Positions 1 to 6,261 of a stretch of 6,939 bases of DNA are shown here, piece after piece. Made by a program: the position numbers and the translations under genes. Position 1 is the first letter of the stretch, and each line of letters starts with the position of its first letter. The notes under the pieces are model-generated. The model was given only the letters and a program-made list of their open reading frames with translations, did no database searches and was not told where the DNA came from. This DNA comes from Thermoplasmata archaeon (GTDB taxonomy: Archaea > Thermoplasmatota > E2 > DHVEG-1), in contig QMSS01000073.1 in assembly GCA_003649715.1 (NCBI GenBank), forward strand, positions 1 through 6,939, read 5' to 3'.

Positions 1-207
1 ACGTAGATTCGGAGAACATCTCTTCAGTGTTAAAGAAGGTTTCAGAAAAGTGGAGATGTGGTTGAGAACTATACTTTGGAATGTATTGATTTATCCGAGG
101 TGATAGAATTATTACACAAGGCAAGGTCAATAAAAAAAGCATTATGTTACAAAAAAAATTATTGGAGGAAAAAAGAAATGGTGCCAGGTGGACAAAAAAT
201 GTTCCTT
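1..207 (+). other. Left-edge segment: possible C-terminal tail of a plus-strand gene, then unassigned spacer
   Basis: The frame beginning at base 3 is open from the window edge to a TGA at 63-65 and would encode about 20 residues ending in SEKWRCG, so it could be the C-terminus of a gene that starts outside the window. A second frame opens with GTG at 58 and stays open to 351, but its second half lies antisense to the conserved end of hypE. A GGAGG followed by ATG at 178 is present in this second frame. I recognise neither product. The A-rich stretches here are better explained as the terminator of hypE on the other strand. Confidence 0.2.
132..199 (-). terminator. Oligo-T termination region downstream of hypE
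   Basis: Read on the minus strand, three T-tracts follow the hypE stop: six T (194-199), eight T (151-158) and seven T (132-138). No strong GC hairpin is seen. Archaeal RNA polymerase terminates on T-tracts without a hairpin, so this is a plausible terminator for the hypE transcript. Confidence 0.45.
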
Positions 208-1266
208 TTAGCATATCCTCGGAACAGGATCTCCAAGAGGTTTATGCAGAACCCGTCTACCTCCAACCATGGTCTCCAATACTACTCCTCTTATGGAGTC
301 TGTTACCTCCCCTATAATAGATGCATTTCTGCCAAGAGGATGCCTTCTTAGAGCTATGAGTATTTCCTCTGCCTTTTCTTTAACAACACCAAGCACAATT
401 TTTCCTTCATTTCCAATCTCAAGAGGATCTATACCAAGCATATCGCATGCAGAATGTACCCCATCTGGAATAGGAATGTTTTCCTCATACAATATAATTC
501 CAACATTTGATTTTTCACTAAACTCATTTACCGTGTTTGCAAGACCTCCTCGAGTTGGATCCTTTGCAGAAACCACACCACCTACAGACAAAACCTTTTC
601 CATCAGACCATTTATAGGAGCAACATCTGATTTTATCTCTGTCTCAAAACCATAACCCTCCCTGAAAGATAACAATGCTATTCCATGTTCACCAATGTTG
701 CCAGAAACAATGATCTTATCACCTATTTCTAGATTAGAATCAACAAGCCATCTCCCTCTAAAGCCTCTATACCTCTTAACCTCTCTGATGTTTTTCTCCA
801 AAAATGAGCTTCTTCTACCAATTCCACTAGTGTTAATCATAAATTCCTGTATCGCCCCTTTCTCCACAACCTTGGTATCACCGGTAACGATCGGAACATC
901 AGCATCTCCTGCGCATATGCTCATGCTTCTAACAATTTTTTCAAAAACATCTAGAGAAAGACCTTCTTCTATGATAAAACCTGCAGAGAGAGCAATTGGT
1001 TTTGCGCCCATAACCGCTATATCATTGATTGTACCAGCAACTGCTAAAGAGCCGAGATCTCCACCTGGAAAAATAATTGGTTTAACAGTATGAGAATCAG
1101 TAGTGAAAACAATGTCATCAACCACTGCAGCATCATCCATCATAGAAAGGGAAACATCCTCGGAACCAGGCTTCTCCAAGACAAAATATTTCAAGATCCT
1201 CTCCCTGATGAGCTGATCCATCAGCTCTCCACCTGCTCCATGGGCTAATCTGATTTTTTCATCCAT
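208..1266 (-). CDS. hypE: Hydrogenase maturation protein HypE (carbamoyl dehydratase)
   Basis: HypE makes the cyanide ligands of the [NiFe]-hydrogenase active-site iron. HypF transfers a carbamoyl group to the HypE C-terminal cysteine, HypE dehydrates it to a thiocyanate using ATP, and the cyanide passes to the HypC-HypD complex in the cytoplasm. The 352-residue product ends in the diagnostic PRIC (349-352) with the acceptor Cys352. AIR-synthase/PurM-like ATP-binding features include HGAGGE near residue 9, MDDAA near 43, TINDIAVMGA near 79, TGDTK at 128-132, SGNIGEHG from 188 and DPTRGG at 236-241. The segment around 154-182 is longer than in bacterial HypE, and I associate this with methanogen-type proteins. 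The ATG at 1266 gives the expected N-terminus (MDEKIRLAHGAGGE); the only SD-like G-run is about 14 nt away. It diverges from the hydrogenase protease gene, which fits a shared maturation role. Confidence 0.95.
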   Translation of the reverse strand: MDEKIRLAHGAGGELMDQLIRERILKYFVLEKPGSEDVSLSMMDDAAVVDDIVFTTDSHTVKPIIFPGGDLGSLAVAGTINDIAVMGAKPIALSAGFIIEEGLSLDVFEKIVRSMSICAGDADVPIVTGDTKVVEKGAIQEFMINTSGIGRRSSFLEKNIREVKRYRGFRGRWLVDSNLEIGDKIIVSGNIGEHGIALLSFREGYGFETEIKSDVAPINGLMEKVLSVGGVVSAKDPTRGGLANTVNEFSEKSNVGIILYEENIPIPDGVHSACDMLGIDPLEIGNEGKIVLGVVKEKAEEILIALRRHPLGRNASIIGEVTDSIRGVVLETMVGGRRVLHKPLGDPVPRIC

Positions 1267-1334
1267 AGTCTAATACAGAACCCCCCATCTTTTCTCTTCT
1301 TTTTTTTGAATCCAGAATATGCGGATGCCATAAG

Positions 1335-1350
1335 TTTTATTTATAATATG
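1335..1350. promoter_or_regulatory. Shared AT-rich TATA-like element between hypE and hycI
   Basis: The 140-bp divergent spacer contains TTTTATTTATAATATG, which reads as a TATA-like box on either strand. Using the usual archaeal spacing of about 25 bp, starts would fall near 1368 for the plus-strand protease gene and near 1316 for hypE, giving leaders of about 40-50 nt. This is inferred from position and composition only. No clear operator was seen; the repetitive cattcatttcattc just to the right is the only other pattern. Confidence 0.35.
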
Positions 1351-1406
1351 TCATTCATTTCATTCGAAAAGAAAACAGAAGGAAAATAAGAAAATTCAAG
1401 TTAAAA

Positions 1407-1883
1407 ATGGGTTTGGATATGAAACATACTGTTGTTATGTGCATTGGTAGCAGGAGAGGAGGTGATGATGCAATAGGACCCTATATTGCTGATAGGTTAT
1501 TAAAAAAGCAAAACAATGACATTGTTGTTTTAGACTGTGGTATTGCACCAGAGAGCTATACTTCCCTGGTTAAAAAGTATAACCCAAAATATCTGTTGAT
1601 AATTGATGCTGTTGATATGGGTTTAAAACCTGGGGAGACAAGGATCATTCCCATTGAGAAGATAAGTGAAATTCAGATGCATATAAGCACCCATAATATA
1701 CCTCTTTCTATTTTGGTGAGATATCTATGTAGATATGTGAAAAACATCATCTTTATTGGAATACAGCCAAAGACATTGTCTGGTGAGATGACTCCAGCTG
1801 TTAGAAAAAGCGGTGATAGGATAGTTGATCTTATTATAAAGAATGAAGTGAGGATACCTGGAGCGATTGGGGTTTTTCAATAG
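1407..1883 (+). CDS. hycI: Hydrogenase maturation endopeptidase, HycI/HyaD family
   Basis: This protease removes the C-terminal extension of a [NiFe]-hydrogenase large subunit once nickel is inserted, letting the active site close. The product (158 residues) aligns by eye with E. coli HycI along its length. The three nickel-sensing acidic/His positions are present: Asp21 in GGDDAIGP, Asp67 in LLIIDAVDMG, and His96 in STHNIP. The motifs DCGIAPE (43-49), DMGLKPGE (70-77) and IFIGIQP are also HycI-like, favouring proteases for group 4 or coenzyme-F420-type hydrogenases over the HyaD/HybD type (inference). The start is uncertain: ATG 1407 has no SD, and ATG 1419 (residue 5, MKHTVVMCIG) better matches the family N-terminus. 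No large-subunit gene is nearby, so the target cannot be named. It converges with trxB. Confidence 0.9.
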   Translation: MGLDMKHTVVMCIGSRRGGDDAIGPYIADRLLKKQNNDIVVLDCGIAPESYTSLVKKYNPKYLLIIDAVDMGLKPGETRIIPIEKISEIQMHISTHNIPLSILVRYLCRYVKNIIFIGIQPKTLSGEMTPAVRKSGDRIVDLIIKNEVRIPGAIGVFQ

Positions 1884-1887
1884 GGAG

Positions 1888-1940
1888 TTTTTTGTAGACA
1901 TTTTTTGGTCTCAAATGCTAAGGATAGTAAATGTTTTTTT
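1888..1940 (+). terminator. Tandem oligo-T terminator after hycI
   Basis: Immediately after the hycI stop, the plus strand has T6 (1888-1893), T6 (1901-1906) and T7 (1934-1940) with no strong hairpin. This is the usual archaeal T-tract termination pattern. It fills the 65-bp gap between the two convergent genes. The minus strand has no equivalent T-tract here for trxB. Confidence 0.5.
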
Positions 1941-1948
1941 GATTTCTT

Positions 1949-2869
1949 TCAGTATGGATATTTTTTTCCTAATACTTCAGCTGCGGTGATACCCGCTATT
2001 GCTCCTTCTGCACATGCAGTTACAATCTGTCGTATTCCACCAGTTATATCACCTGCTGCGTAGACTCCTCTGATGTTTGTTCGTTGCTGCTTGTCTACAA
2101 CAATGTATCCATTGCTATCTAGTTTTATTTTCAATTGCTCTGCTAAACCGTTCTGAGGTTTTTCACCTATGGATATAAAAACCCCATCTACTTGTATATC
2201 TGATGTTTCATGGTTTACTGTATCTCTTAGATTCAGTTGTTCAACTTTTTCTTTTCCATCTATCTTCTCCACTATCTTATTCAGCAGAATATTGATTTGT
2301 TTCTCTCTTGCCTCTTCTTCTAAAGCTTTTTCAGCACGTAGCATGTCTCTTCTGTGGATGAGATATACTTCTTTACATCCGATTTGTTTGAGAAATATGG
2401 CTTCTATTACAGCAGAATTTCCACCGCCTATGACAGCCACCTTTTTGTTTCTGAAAAAATATCCATCACAGGTTGCGCAGTAGGAAACCCCTTTTCCATA
2501 AAATTCTTTTTCGCCGGGTGCCTCTAGCTTTCTGTGTTCTGTTCCAGTGCATAATATGACTGCCTTGACAGCATATTTTTCATGTATGGTTTCCACATTG
2601 AATCCTTCATTAGATTTTTCTATTCTTTTTACCTCTTCATTGAAATGGATGTCAGCATATTTGCTTGCATGCTTTTTCATTTTCTCCATTAGTTCTGCAC
2701 CCGGTATTGATTCGAATCCTGCATAGTTCTCGATCTTTGGAGCAAGCGATGCCAGTCCTCCACCTATTCCTTTGTCGAAGATTATGGTTTTTATCCCAGA
2801 TCGTACGGCATATATTCCTGCGGAGTAGCCTGCAGGTCCTGCTCCAACAATTGCTAGCTCATAACTCAT
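1949..2869 (-). CDS. trxB: Thioredoxin reductase (NADPH, FAD), TrxB
   Basis: This low-molecular-weight flavoenzyme passes electrons from NADPH through FAD and a CxxC pair to thioredoxin. From the chosen start the product has 306 residues, the normal family length. It shows the FAD-binding GAGPAG (9-14), the redox centre SYCATCDG with Cys131 and Cys134, the second nucleotide-binding loop VIGGGNSA from 146, HRRDMLRA (172-179), whose arginines normally select NADPH, and the C-terminal FAD motif AAGDITGG with Asp274. The frame extends upstream to ATG 2905, but that would overlap the preceding gene by 20 bp. ATG 2869 has a GGAGG eight bases upstream and gives the usual N-terminus MSYELAIVGAG. It lies 16 bp after the DUF1893 gene, so the two are almost surely cotranscribed. 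No thioredoxin gene is in the window. Confidence 0.95.
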   Translation of the reverse strand: MSYELAIVGAGPAGYSAGIYAVRSGIKTIIFDKGIGGGLASLAPKIENYAGFESIPGAELMEKMKKHASKYADIHFNEEVKRIEKSNEGFNVETIHEKYAVKAVILCTGTEHRKLEAPGEKEFYGKGVSYCATCDGYFFRNKKVAVIGGGNSAVIEAIFLKQIGCKEVYLIHRRDMLRAEKALEEEAREKQINILLNKIVEKIDGKEKVEQLNLRDTVNHETSDIQVDGVFISIGEKPQNGLAEQLKIKLDSNGYIVVDKQQRTNIRGVYAAGDITGGIRQIVTACAEGAIAGITAAEVLGKKYPY

Positions 2870-2877
2870 TATTTTTT

Positions 2878-2882
2878 CCTCC
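2878..2882 (-). promoter_or_regulatory. Ribosome binding site that fixes the trxB start
   Basis: On the minus strand GGAGG lies just after the stop codon of the upstream gene and 8 nt before ATG 2869. This supports 2869 over the in-frame ATGs at 2884 and 2905, one of which sits directly before the SD and the other inside the upstream gene. Confidence 0.8.
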
Positions 2883-2885
2883 ATC

Positions 2886-3332
2886 TTATGTTCTTTTTGA
2901 GACAAAATGTTTTTTTAGGATTTTATATGCCTCTTCTGGGGAATGTATGTCTTGAAGCATTTTTTCAAATGGGCAGATGTCTTTGCCATTTTTGTTTTTG
3001 ATATAAGGAATTATCTTATCTGTCTGTCCAGGTATTTTTGCTTGTATCAGCGCTGCTATTGCCTTTTTTGTTGCCATGGTTGAGTAGACACTAGCAACTT
3101 TTGAATATATGCATAACATGGCTGATGCTTTTCCAAGTATTCTGTCGCCTACGGTTGTTCCCTCCATTTTTTTTCCAAGTTCCTCTATAGTTTCTAGTAG
3201 GGGTTTGATTCCTTGTCCATGTTTTTTTGTTAGTACATTGCCTTTTTTTATGACTACGACTGAGCATTTTGTTTCTAGAAGCGTTTTTCTAGCTAGGCTG
3301 ATGTCTTGATTTTGTATGGTTTTTTCTCTCAT
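2886..3332 (-). CDS. DUF1893 family protein (TM1506-like, deaminase-like fold), function unknown
   Basis: The 148-residue product matches the DUF1893 pattern I know from Thermotoga TM1506 and many archaeal proteins. It has an N-terminal helix, a CSVVVIKKGNVL strand segment (23-34), the core VGDRILGKASAML (61-73), a following variable helix (AIAALIQAKI), then the loop ending DICPFEKMLQDI with Cys120, Pro121 and Glu123. From memory, the TM1506 structure has a cytidine-deaminase-like fold, but the classical HAE and PCxxC zinc motifs are not evident here, so deaminase activity should not be assumed. There is no signal peptide or membrane segment. The gene lacks an SD; an AT-rich element about 25 bp upstream could give a leaderless transcript, or it may be read through from nrdG, 83 bp upstream. 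It is tightly linked to trxB downstream (16 bp). The family call is fairly secure, the function unknown. Confidence 0.85.
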   Translation of the reverse strand: MREKTIQNQDISLARKTLLETKCSVVVIKKGNVLTKKHGQGIKPLLETIEELGKKMEGTTVGDRILGKASAMLCIYSKVASVYSTMATKKAIAALIQAKIPGQTDKIIPYIKNKNGKDICPFEKMLQDIHSPEEAYKILKKHFVSKRT

Positions 3333-3415
3333 AAACAGGTTTTTTGAAATAGCTTTTTTTAGAAGGACCCAAAGTTTTTTGTTGTTTTAGCTGCTGGTGA
3401 TGGCCCGTATTTTGG
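3333..3415 (-). other. 83-bp gap between nrdG and the DUF1893 gene
   Basis: On the minus strand this gap is A-rich and has no T-tract or hairpin, so transcription from nrdG could continue. A run reading CTAAAAAAAG (about 3352-3361) is centred about 25 bp before ATG 3332, where an archaeal TATA element for a leaderless transcript would lie, but the match is weak. Confidence 0.3.
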
Positions 3416-4108
3416 TTAGATTCCTCTTATGTGGCATTCTTTGAAGTAGGGTTTTATTGCTTCTAATGTTTCTATTAGGTATTCTTTGGTGTAGGGTGTT
3501 GTTTTTTCCATTTTTGGTGATAGTAGTGATGTGTTGGTTTTGAATTGTTGTAGGTAGTATTTTTTTGCTCCTTGTATCCATTTTGCGATTTCTATTATGT
3601 CTTCTTTTTTTAGTAATTGTGGTATGAATGTTGTTTTGAATTCGTAGTTGGGTGCATGTTTTTTTATGATTTCAATGGATTTTTCTATTAGGGATGTGTT
3701 GGTTTTTGTGCCTGTTAGTTGGCTGTATTTGTTTTTTGGTGCTTTTATGTCCATTGCTATGTAGTCGACGAGTTTTTTGTCTATTAATTCTTTGAGTTTT
3801 TCTGGATATGTTCCGTTTGTGTCAATTTTTATGAGATATCCAAGTTTTTTTATTTTTTCTGTGAATTCTGCTATGTCTTTTTGTAGTAGTGGTTCTCCAC
3901 CTGTTATTACTAGTCCTTCTAGCATTTTTTTCCTCTTTTCTAAGAAATGTAGTATCTCTTTTTCTGGTATTTCTTCTGTCTCTTCTAGTACTAGTTGTTT
4001 GTTGTAGCAGAAGGGACATCGTAGGTTACATCCGATGGTCCAAATTATTGCGCTGATAAGACCGGGGTAGTCGAGTAGTGATGTTTTTTGTATTGCTCCG
4101 ATTTTCAT
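3416..4108 (-). CDS. nrdG: Anaerobic ribonucleotide reductase activating protein (radical SAM), NrdG2 type
   Basis: This radical-SAM activase uses a [4Fe-4S] cluster and S-adenosylmethionine to form the glycyl radical on NrdD. The 230-residue product carries the cluster motif CxxxCxxC as GCNLRCPFCYN with Cys27, Cys31 and Cys34. It also has the SAM-binding TGGEPLL (69-75), IKIDTNGT (93-100), MDIKAP (119-124) and YYLQQF (184-189). The N-terminus KTSLLDYPG is typical of the archaeal and some bacterial NrdG2 proteins (TIGR02495-like), which are longer than E. coli NrdG. There is no extra ferredoxin-like insertion of the glycerol-dehydratase-activase kind. The start overlaps the nrdD stop as ATGA, with no SD, so translation is probably coupled. 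Alone, the sequence could be mistaken for a pyruvate formate-lyase activase; the adjacent nrdD settles the substrate. Confidence 0.93.
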   Translation of the reverse strand: MKIGAIQKTSLLDYPGLISAIIWTIGCNLRCPFCYNKQLVLEETEEIPEKEILHFLEKRKKMLEGLVITGGEPLLQKDIAEFTEKIKKLGYLIKIDTNGTYPEKLKELIDKKLVDYIAMDIKAPKNKYSQLTGTKTNTSLIEKSIEIIKKHAPNYEFKTTFIPQLLKKEDIIEIAKWIQGAKKYYLQQFKTNTSLLSPKMEKTTPYTKEYLIETLEAIKPYFKECHIRGI

Positions 4109-6234
4109 CTGGCAACAACTTTTTTTTCTGTTATTAGATCAAATGTTTTTCTGTCATTGAATTCTTGCTGTTTTCCTCTGTTCCATTGGCCTACTGGTCG
4201 TAGGTATCCTACTACTCGGGAGTATACTTCGCATTCTGTTTTGCATGTGGGGCATAGTTGGTATTCTCCTGGTATGTATCCATGTGTTGGGCAGATGCTG
4301 AATGTTGGTGTTATGGTATAATAGGGTAGTGAGTAGTTTTCTGCGACTTTTTGGACTAATTTTTTTACTGACTCTGGGTCTGGCTGTTCTCCTAAGAAGA
4401 TGTGCATTACTGTGCCTCCGGTGTATTTGGTTTGTAGTGGGTCTTGTAGTTCTAGTGCTTCGAAGATGTCTGTGGTGTATCCCACTGGCAATTGTGTGGA
4501 GTTGGTGTAGTATGGTTCTATGTTTCTGCCACCGTTGTTTGAGTATTTTTCTTGGTTGTATATTTTGATGTCAGGGTATTCTGCTTTGTCGATTTTAGCG
4601 AGTCGATAACTGGCTCCTTCTGCTGGTGTTGCTTCTAGGTTGTATATGTTTCCTGTTTCTTCTTGGAAATCGGCTATTCTGTTTCGCATGTAGTTGAGGA
4701 CTTTTTCTGCGAACTGCACACCTTCTTTGTCTCCTATGCTTTTGTTCATGAAGTTTAGGAGTGCATCATTCATTCCTATGAGTCCTATTGTGGAAAAATG
4801 GTTTTTCCAGTATTCACCAAAGGTTTTCTTTATTTCTTGTAGGTAGAATCTTGAGTATGGATGTAAACCACTGGTGGTTAGGTTTTCTATTACCTCTCTT
4901 TTGATTTCAAGACTTTGTTTTGCTAGTACCATCAGCCGGTCTAGTCTTTCGAAGAAGTCATCGTCATCCTTTGCTAGGTATCCTATTCTTGGCATGTTTA
5001 TTGTCACTACTCCTATAGATCCTGTTTTGGGGTTTGCGCCGAATAGCCCTCCTCCACGTTTCCGTAGTTCTCTGTTATCTAGTCGTAGTCTGCAGCACAT
5101 ACTTCGTGCATCATCTGGTTTCATGTCGCTGTTGATGAAATTTGAGAAATATGGTATACCATATTTTGCTGTCATATTCCAAATAGGATCTAGTCCATTG
5201 TTGTCCCATTTGAAGTCCTTGGTGATGTTGTATGTTGGTATTGGGAATGTGAATGGTCTTCCCCTGGCATCTCCTTCATACATGACCTCTGCAAATGCTT
5301 GGTTGATCATCTGTATCTCATCTGAGTAGTCGCTATAGTTGCTATCCATGAGTTCTCCGCCTATTATAACAGGTTCTTCGGCTAGATAGTTTGGCACTGT
5401 TAGATCTAATGTAATGTTTGTAAATGGACTTTGGAATCCTACTCTTGTAGGTACATTCATGTTAAACAGAAACTTTTGCATCTCCTGCTTGACCGCCTTA
5501 TAGTCTAGCTTGTCCTGTCTTATAAATGGTGCTAGTAGTGTGTCGAAGTTTGATAATGCCTGGGCACCTGCCGCCTCCCCCTGCAGGGTATATAAGTAGT
5601 TTACGATCTGCATAAGAGCTGTACTGAAATGTTTTGCAGGCCTACTCTCAATCTTTCCCGGTACACCACGGAATCCTAGTAGAAGTAGATCCTTTAAATC
5701 CCATCCCACACAATATGCTCCTAGTGTTCCCAGATCATGTATGTGGAAAAATCCTTTGCTATGTGACTCTCCTATCTCAGGTGGATAAATCTTGTTAAGC
5801 CAGTAGTGTGATATGATGTTTTCAGTGGCATAAACATTTAGTCCCTGAAGTGAGTAGCTCATGTTGCTGTTTTCCTTTACCTTCCAGTCCATCATGCTTA
5901 GATATCCGTCAACTACATCTATGTCTTTAAGAAGCCCTCCTATCTCACGTATATCCTGATGCTGTTTTCTGTATAGTATGTAGGCCTTTGCAGTCTTCGC
6001 ATGTCCCTCTTCTATGAGTATTTTTTCTACAGCATCCTGTACTTGTTCTACTGTAGGTATTTCACCGCGTTTGATATTCTTTTCAAGATATTCTATTACT
6101 TTGTCTGTGAGTTCTTCAGCTTTTTTTCTATCTTTGCCGCCGACTGCCTGTGCAGCCTGCCAGATTGCATTTGTTATCTTCACTGGGTTGAAGTCAACAA
6201 TTTTTCCATCTCTTTTTATGATCTTGCGTATCAT
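4105..6234 (-). CDS. nrdD: Anaerobic (class III) ribonucleoside-triphosphate reductase, NrdD
   Basis: This glycyl-radical enzyme reduces ribonucleoside triphosphates to deoxyribonucleotides without oxygen. The 709-residue product starts with an ATP-cone (about 1-93, MIRKIIKRDGKIVDF...), which senses ATP/dATP for overall activity. The catalytic ten-stranded barrel follows, with Cys175 in AYCVGWD and a Cys380-Cys381 doublet in MCCRLRLD. One of these should be the thiyl-radical cysteine and Cys175 a redox partner, by analogy with phage T4 NrdD Cys290 and Cys79. A zinc site is made by Cys648, Cys661, Cys664 and Cys668. The radical loop RVVGYL holds Gly676. There is no intein, frameshift or truncation. 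ATG 6234 is the first start and lies 27 bp after nrdR; two GGAGG elements precede it. It overlaps nrdG by 4 bp. The enzyme implies strictly anaerobic dNTP synthesis here. Confidence 0.97.
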   Translation of the reverse strand: MIRKIIKRDGKIVDFNPVKITNAIWQAAQAVGGKDRKKAEELTDKVIEYLEKNIKRGEIPTVEQVQDAVEKILIEEGHAKTAKAYILYRKQHQDIREIGGLLKDIDVVDGYLSMMDWKVKENSNMSYSLQGLNVYATENIISHYWLNKIYPPEIGESHSKGFFHIHDLGTLGAYCVGWDLKDLLLLGFRGVPGKIESRPAKHFSTALMQIVNYLYTLQGEAAGAQALSNFDTLLAPFIRQDKLDYKAVKQEMQKFLFNMNVPTRVGFQSPFTNITLDLTVPNYLAEEPVIIGGELMDSNYSDYSDEIQMINQAFAEVMYEGDARGRPFTFPIPTYNITKDFKWDNNGLDPIWNMTAKYGIPYFSNFINSDMKPDDARSMCCRLRLDNRELRKRGGGLFGANPKTGSIGVVTINMPRIGYLAKDDDDFFERLDRLMVLAKQSLEIKREVIENLTTSGLHPYSRFYLQEIKKTFGEYWKNHFSTIGLIGMNDALLNFMNKSIGDKEGVQFAEKVLNYMRNRIADFQEETGNIYNLEATPAEGASYRLAKIDKAEYPDIKIYNQEKYSNNGGRNIEPYYTNSTQLPVGYTTDIFEALELQDPLQTKYTGGTVMHIFLGEQPDPESVKKLVQKVAENYSLPYYTITPTFSICPTHGYIPGEYQLCPTCKTECEVYSRVVGYLRPVGQWNRGKQQEFNDRKTFDLITEKKVVAR

Positions 6235-6236
6235 AT

Positions 6237-6251
6237 CCTCCTTTTTCCTCC
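6237..6251 (-). promoter_or_regulatory. Double Shine-Dalgarno before nrdD
   Basis: On the minus strand two GGAGG motifs (6247-6251 and 6237-6241), separated by AAAAA, precede ATG 6234 at spacings of 12 and 2 nt. Neither spacing is ideal. Both motifs also lie inside a seven-codon reading frame (ATG 6254 to TGA 6231) whose stop overlaps the nrdD start as ATGA. Confidence 0.6.
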
Positions 6252-6261
6252 CATTTTTTTC

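Noticed and set aside
487..502. ATACAATATAATTCCA inside hypE, resembling an NrdR half-box
   Set aside because: Only the left half matches, there is no partner at 31 bp, and it is within coding sequence.
269..1093. Plus-strand frames of 128 and 132 codons opposite hypE
   Set aside because: hypE is recognisable along its whole length on the minus strand, and these frames show no motif or start signal.
1335..1385. Short repeat cattcatttcattc in the hypE-hycI spacer as an operator
   Set aside because: It is low-complexity and has no dyad symmetry or second copy; not enough to call a binding site.
2870..2905. Longer trxB starts at 2884 and 2905
   Set aside because: The extra residues precede the usual N-terminus, overlap or abut the upstream gene, and span the GGAGG that serves ATG 2869.
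3387..3581. Minus-strand 64-codon frame
   Set aside because: It overlaps the conserved C-terminus of nrdG in another frame, and its Thr/Asn/Lys/Arg-rich composition is typical of a shadow frame.
4302..4568. Plus-strand frame rich in Leu/Val/Phe that looks like a small membrane protein
   Set aside because: It lies fully antisense to the conserved C-terminal region of nrdD; hydrophobic translation is the expected artefact of reading A/C-rich coding DNA backwards.
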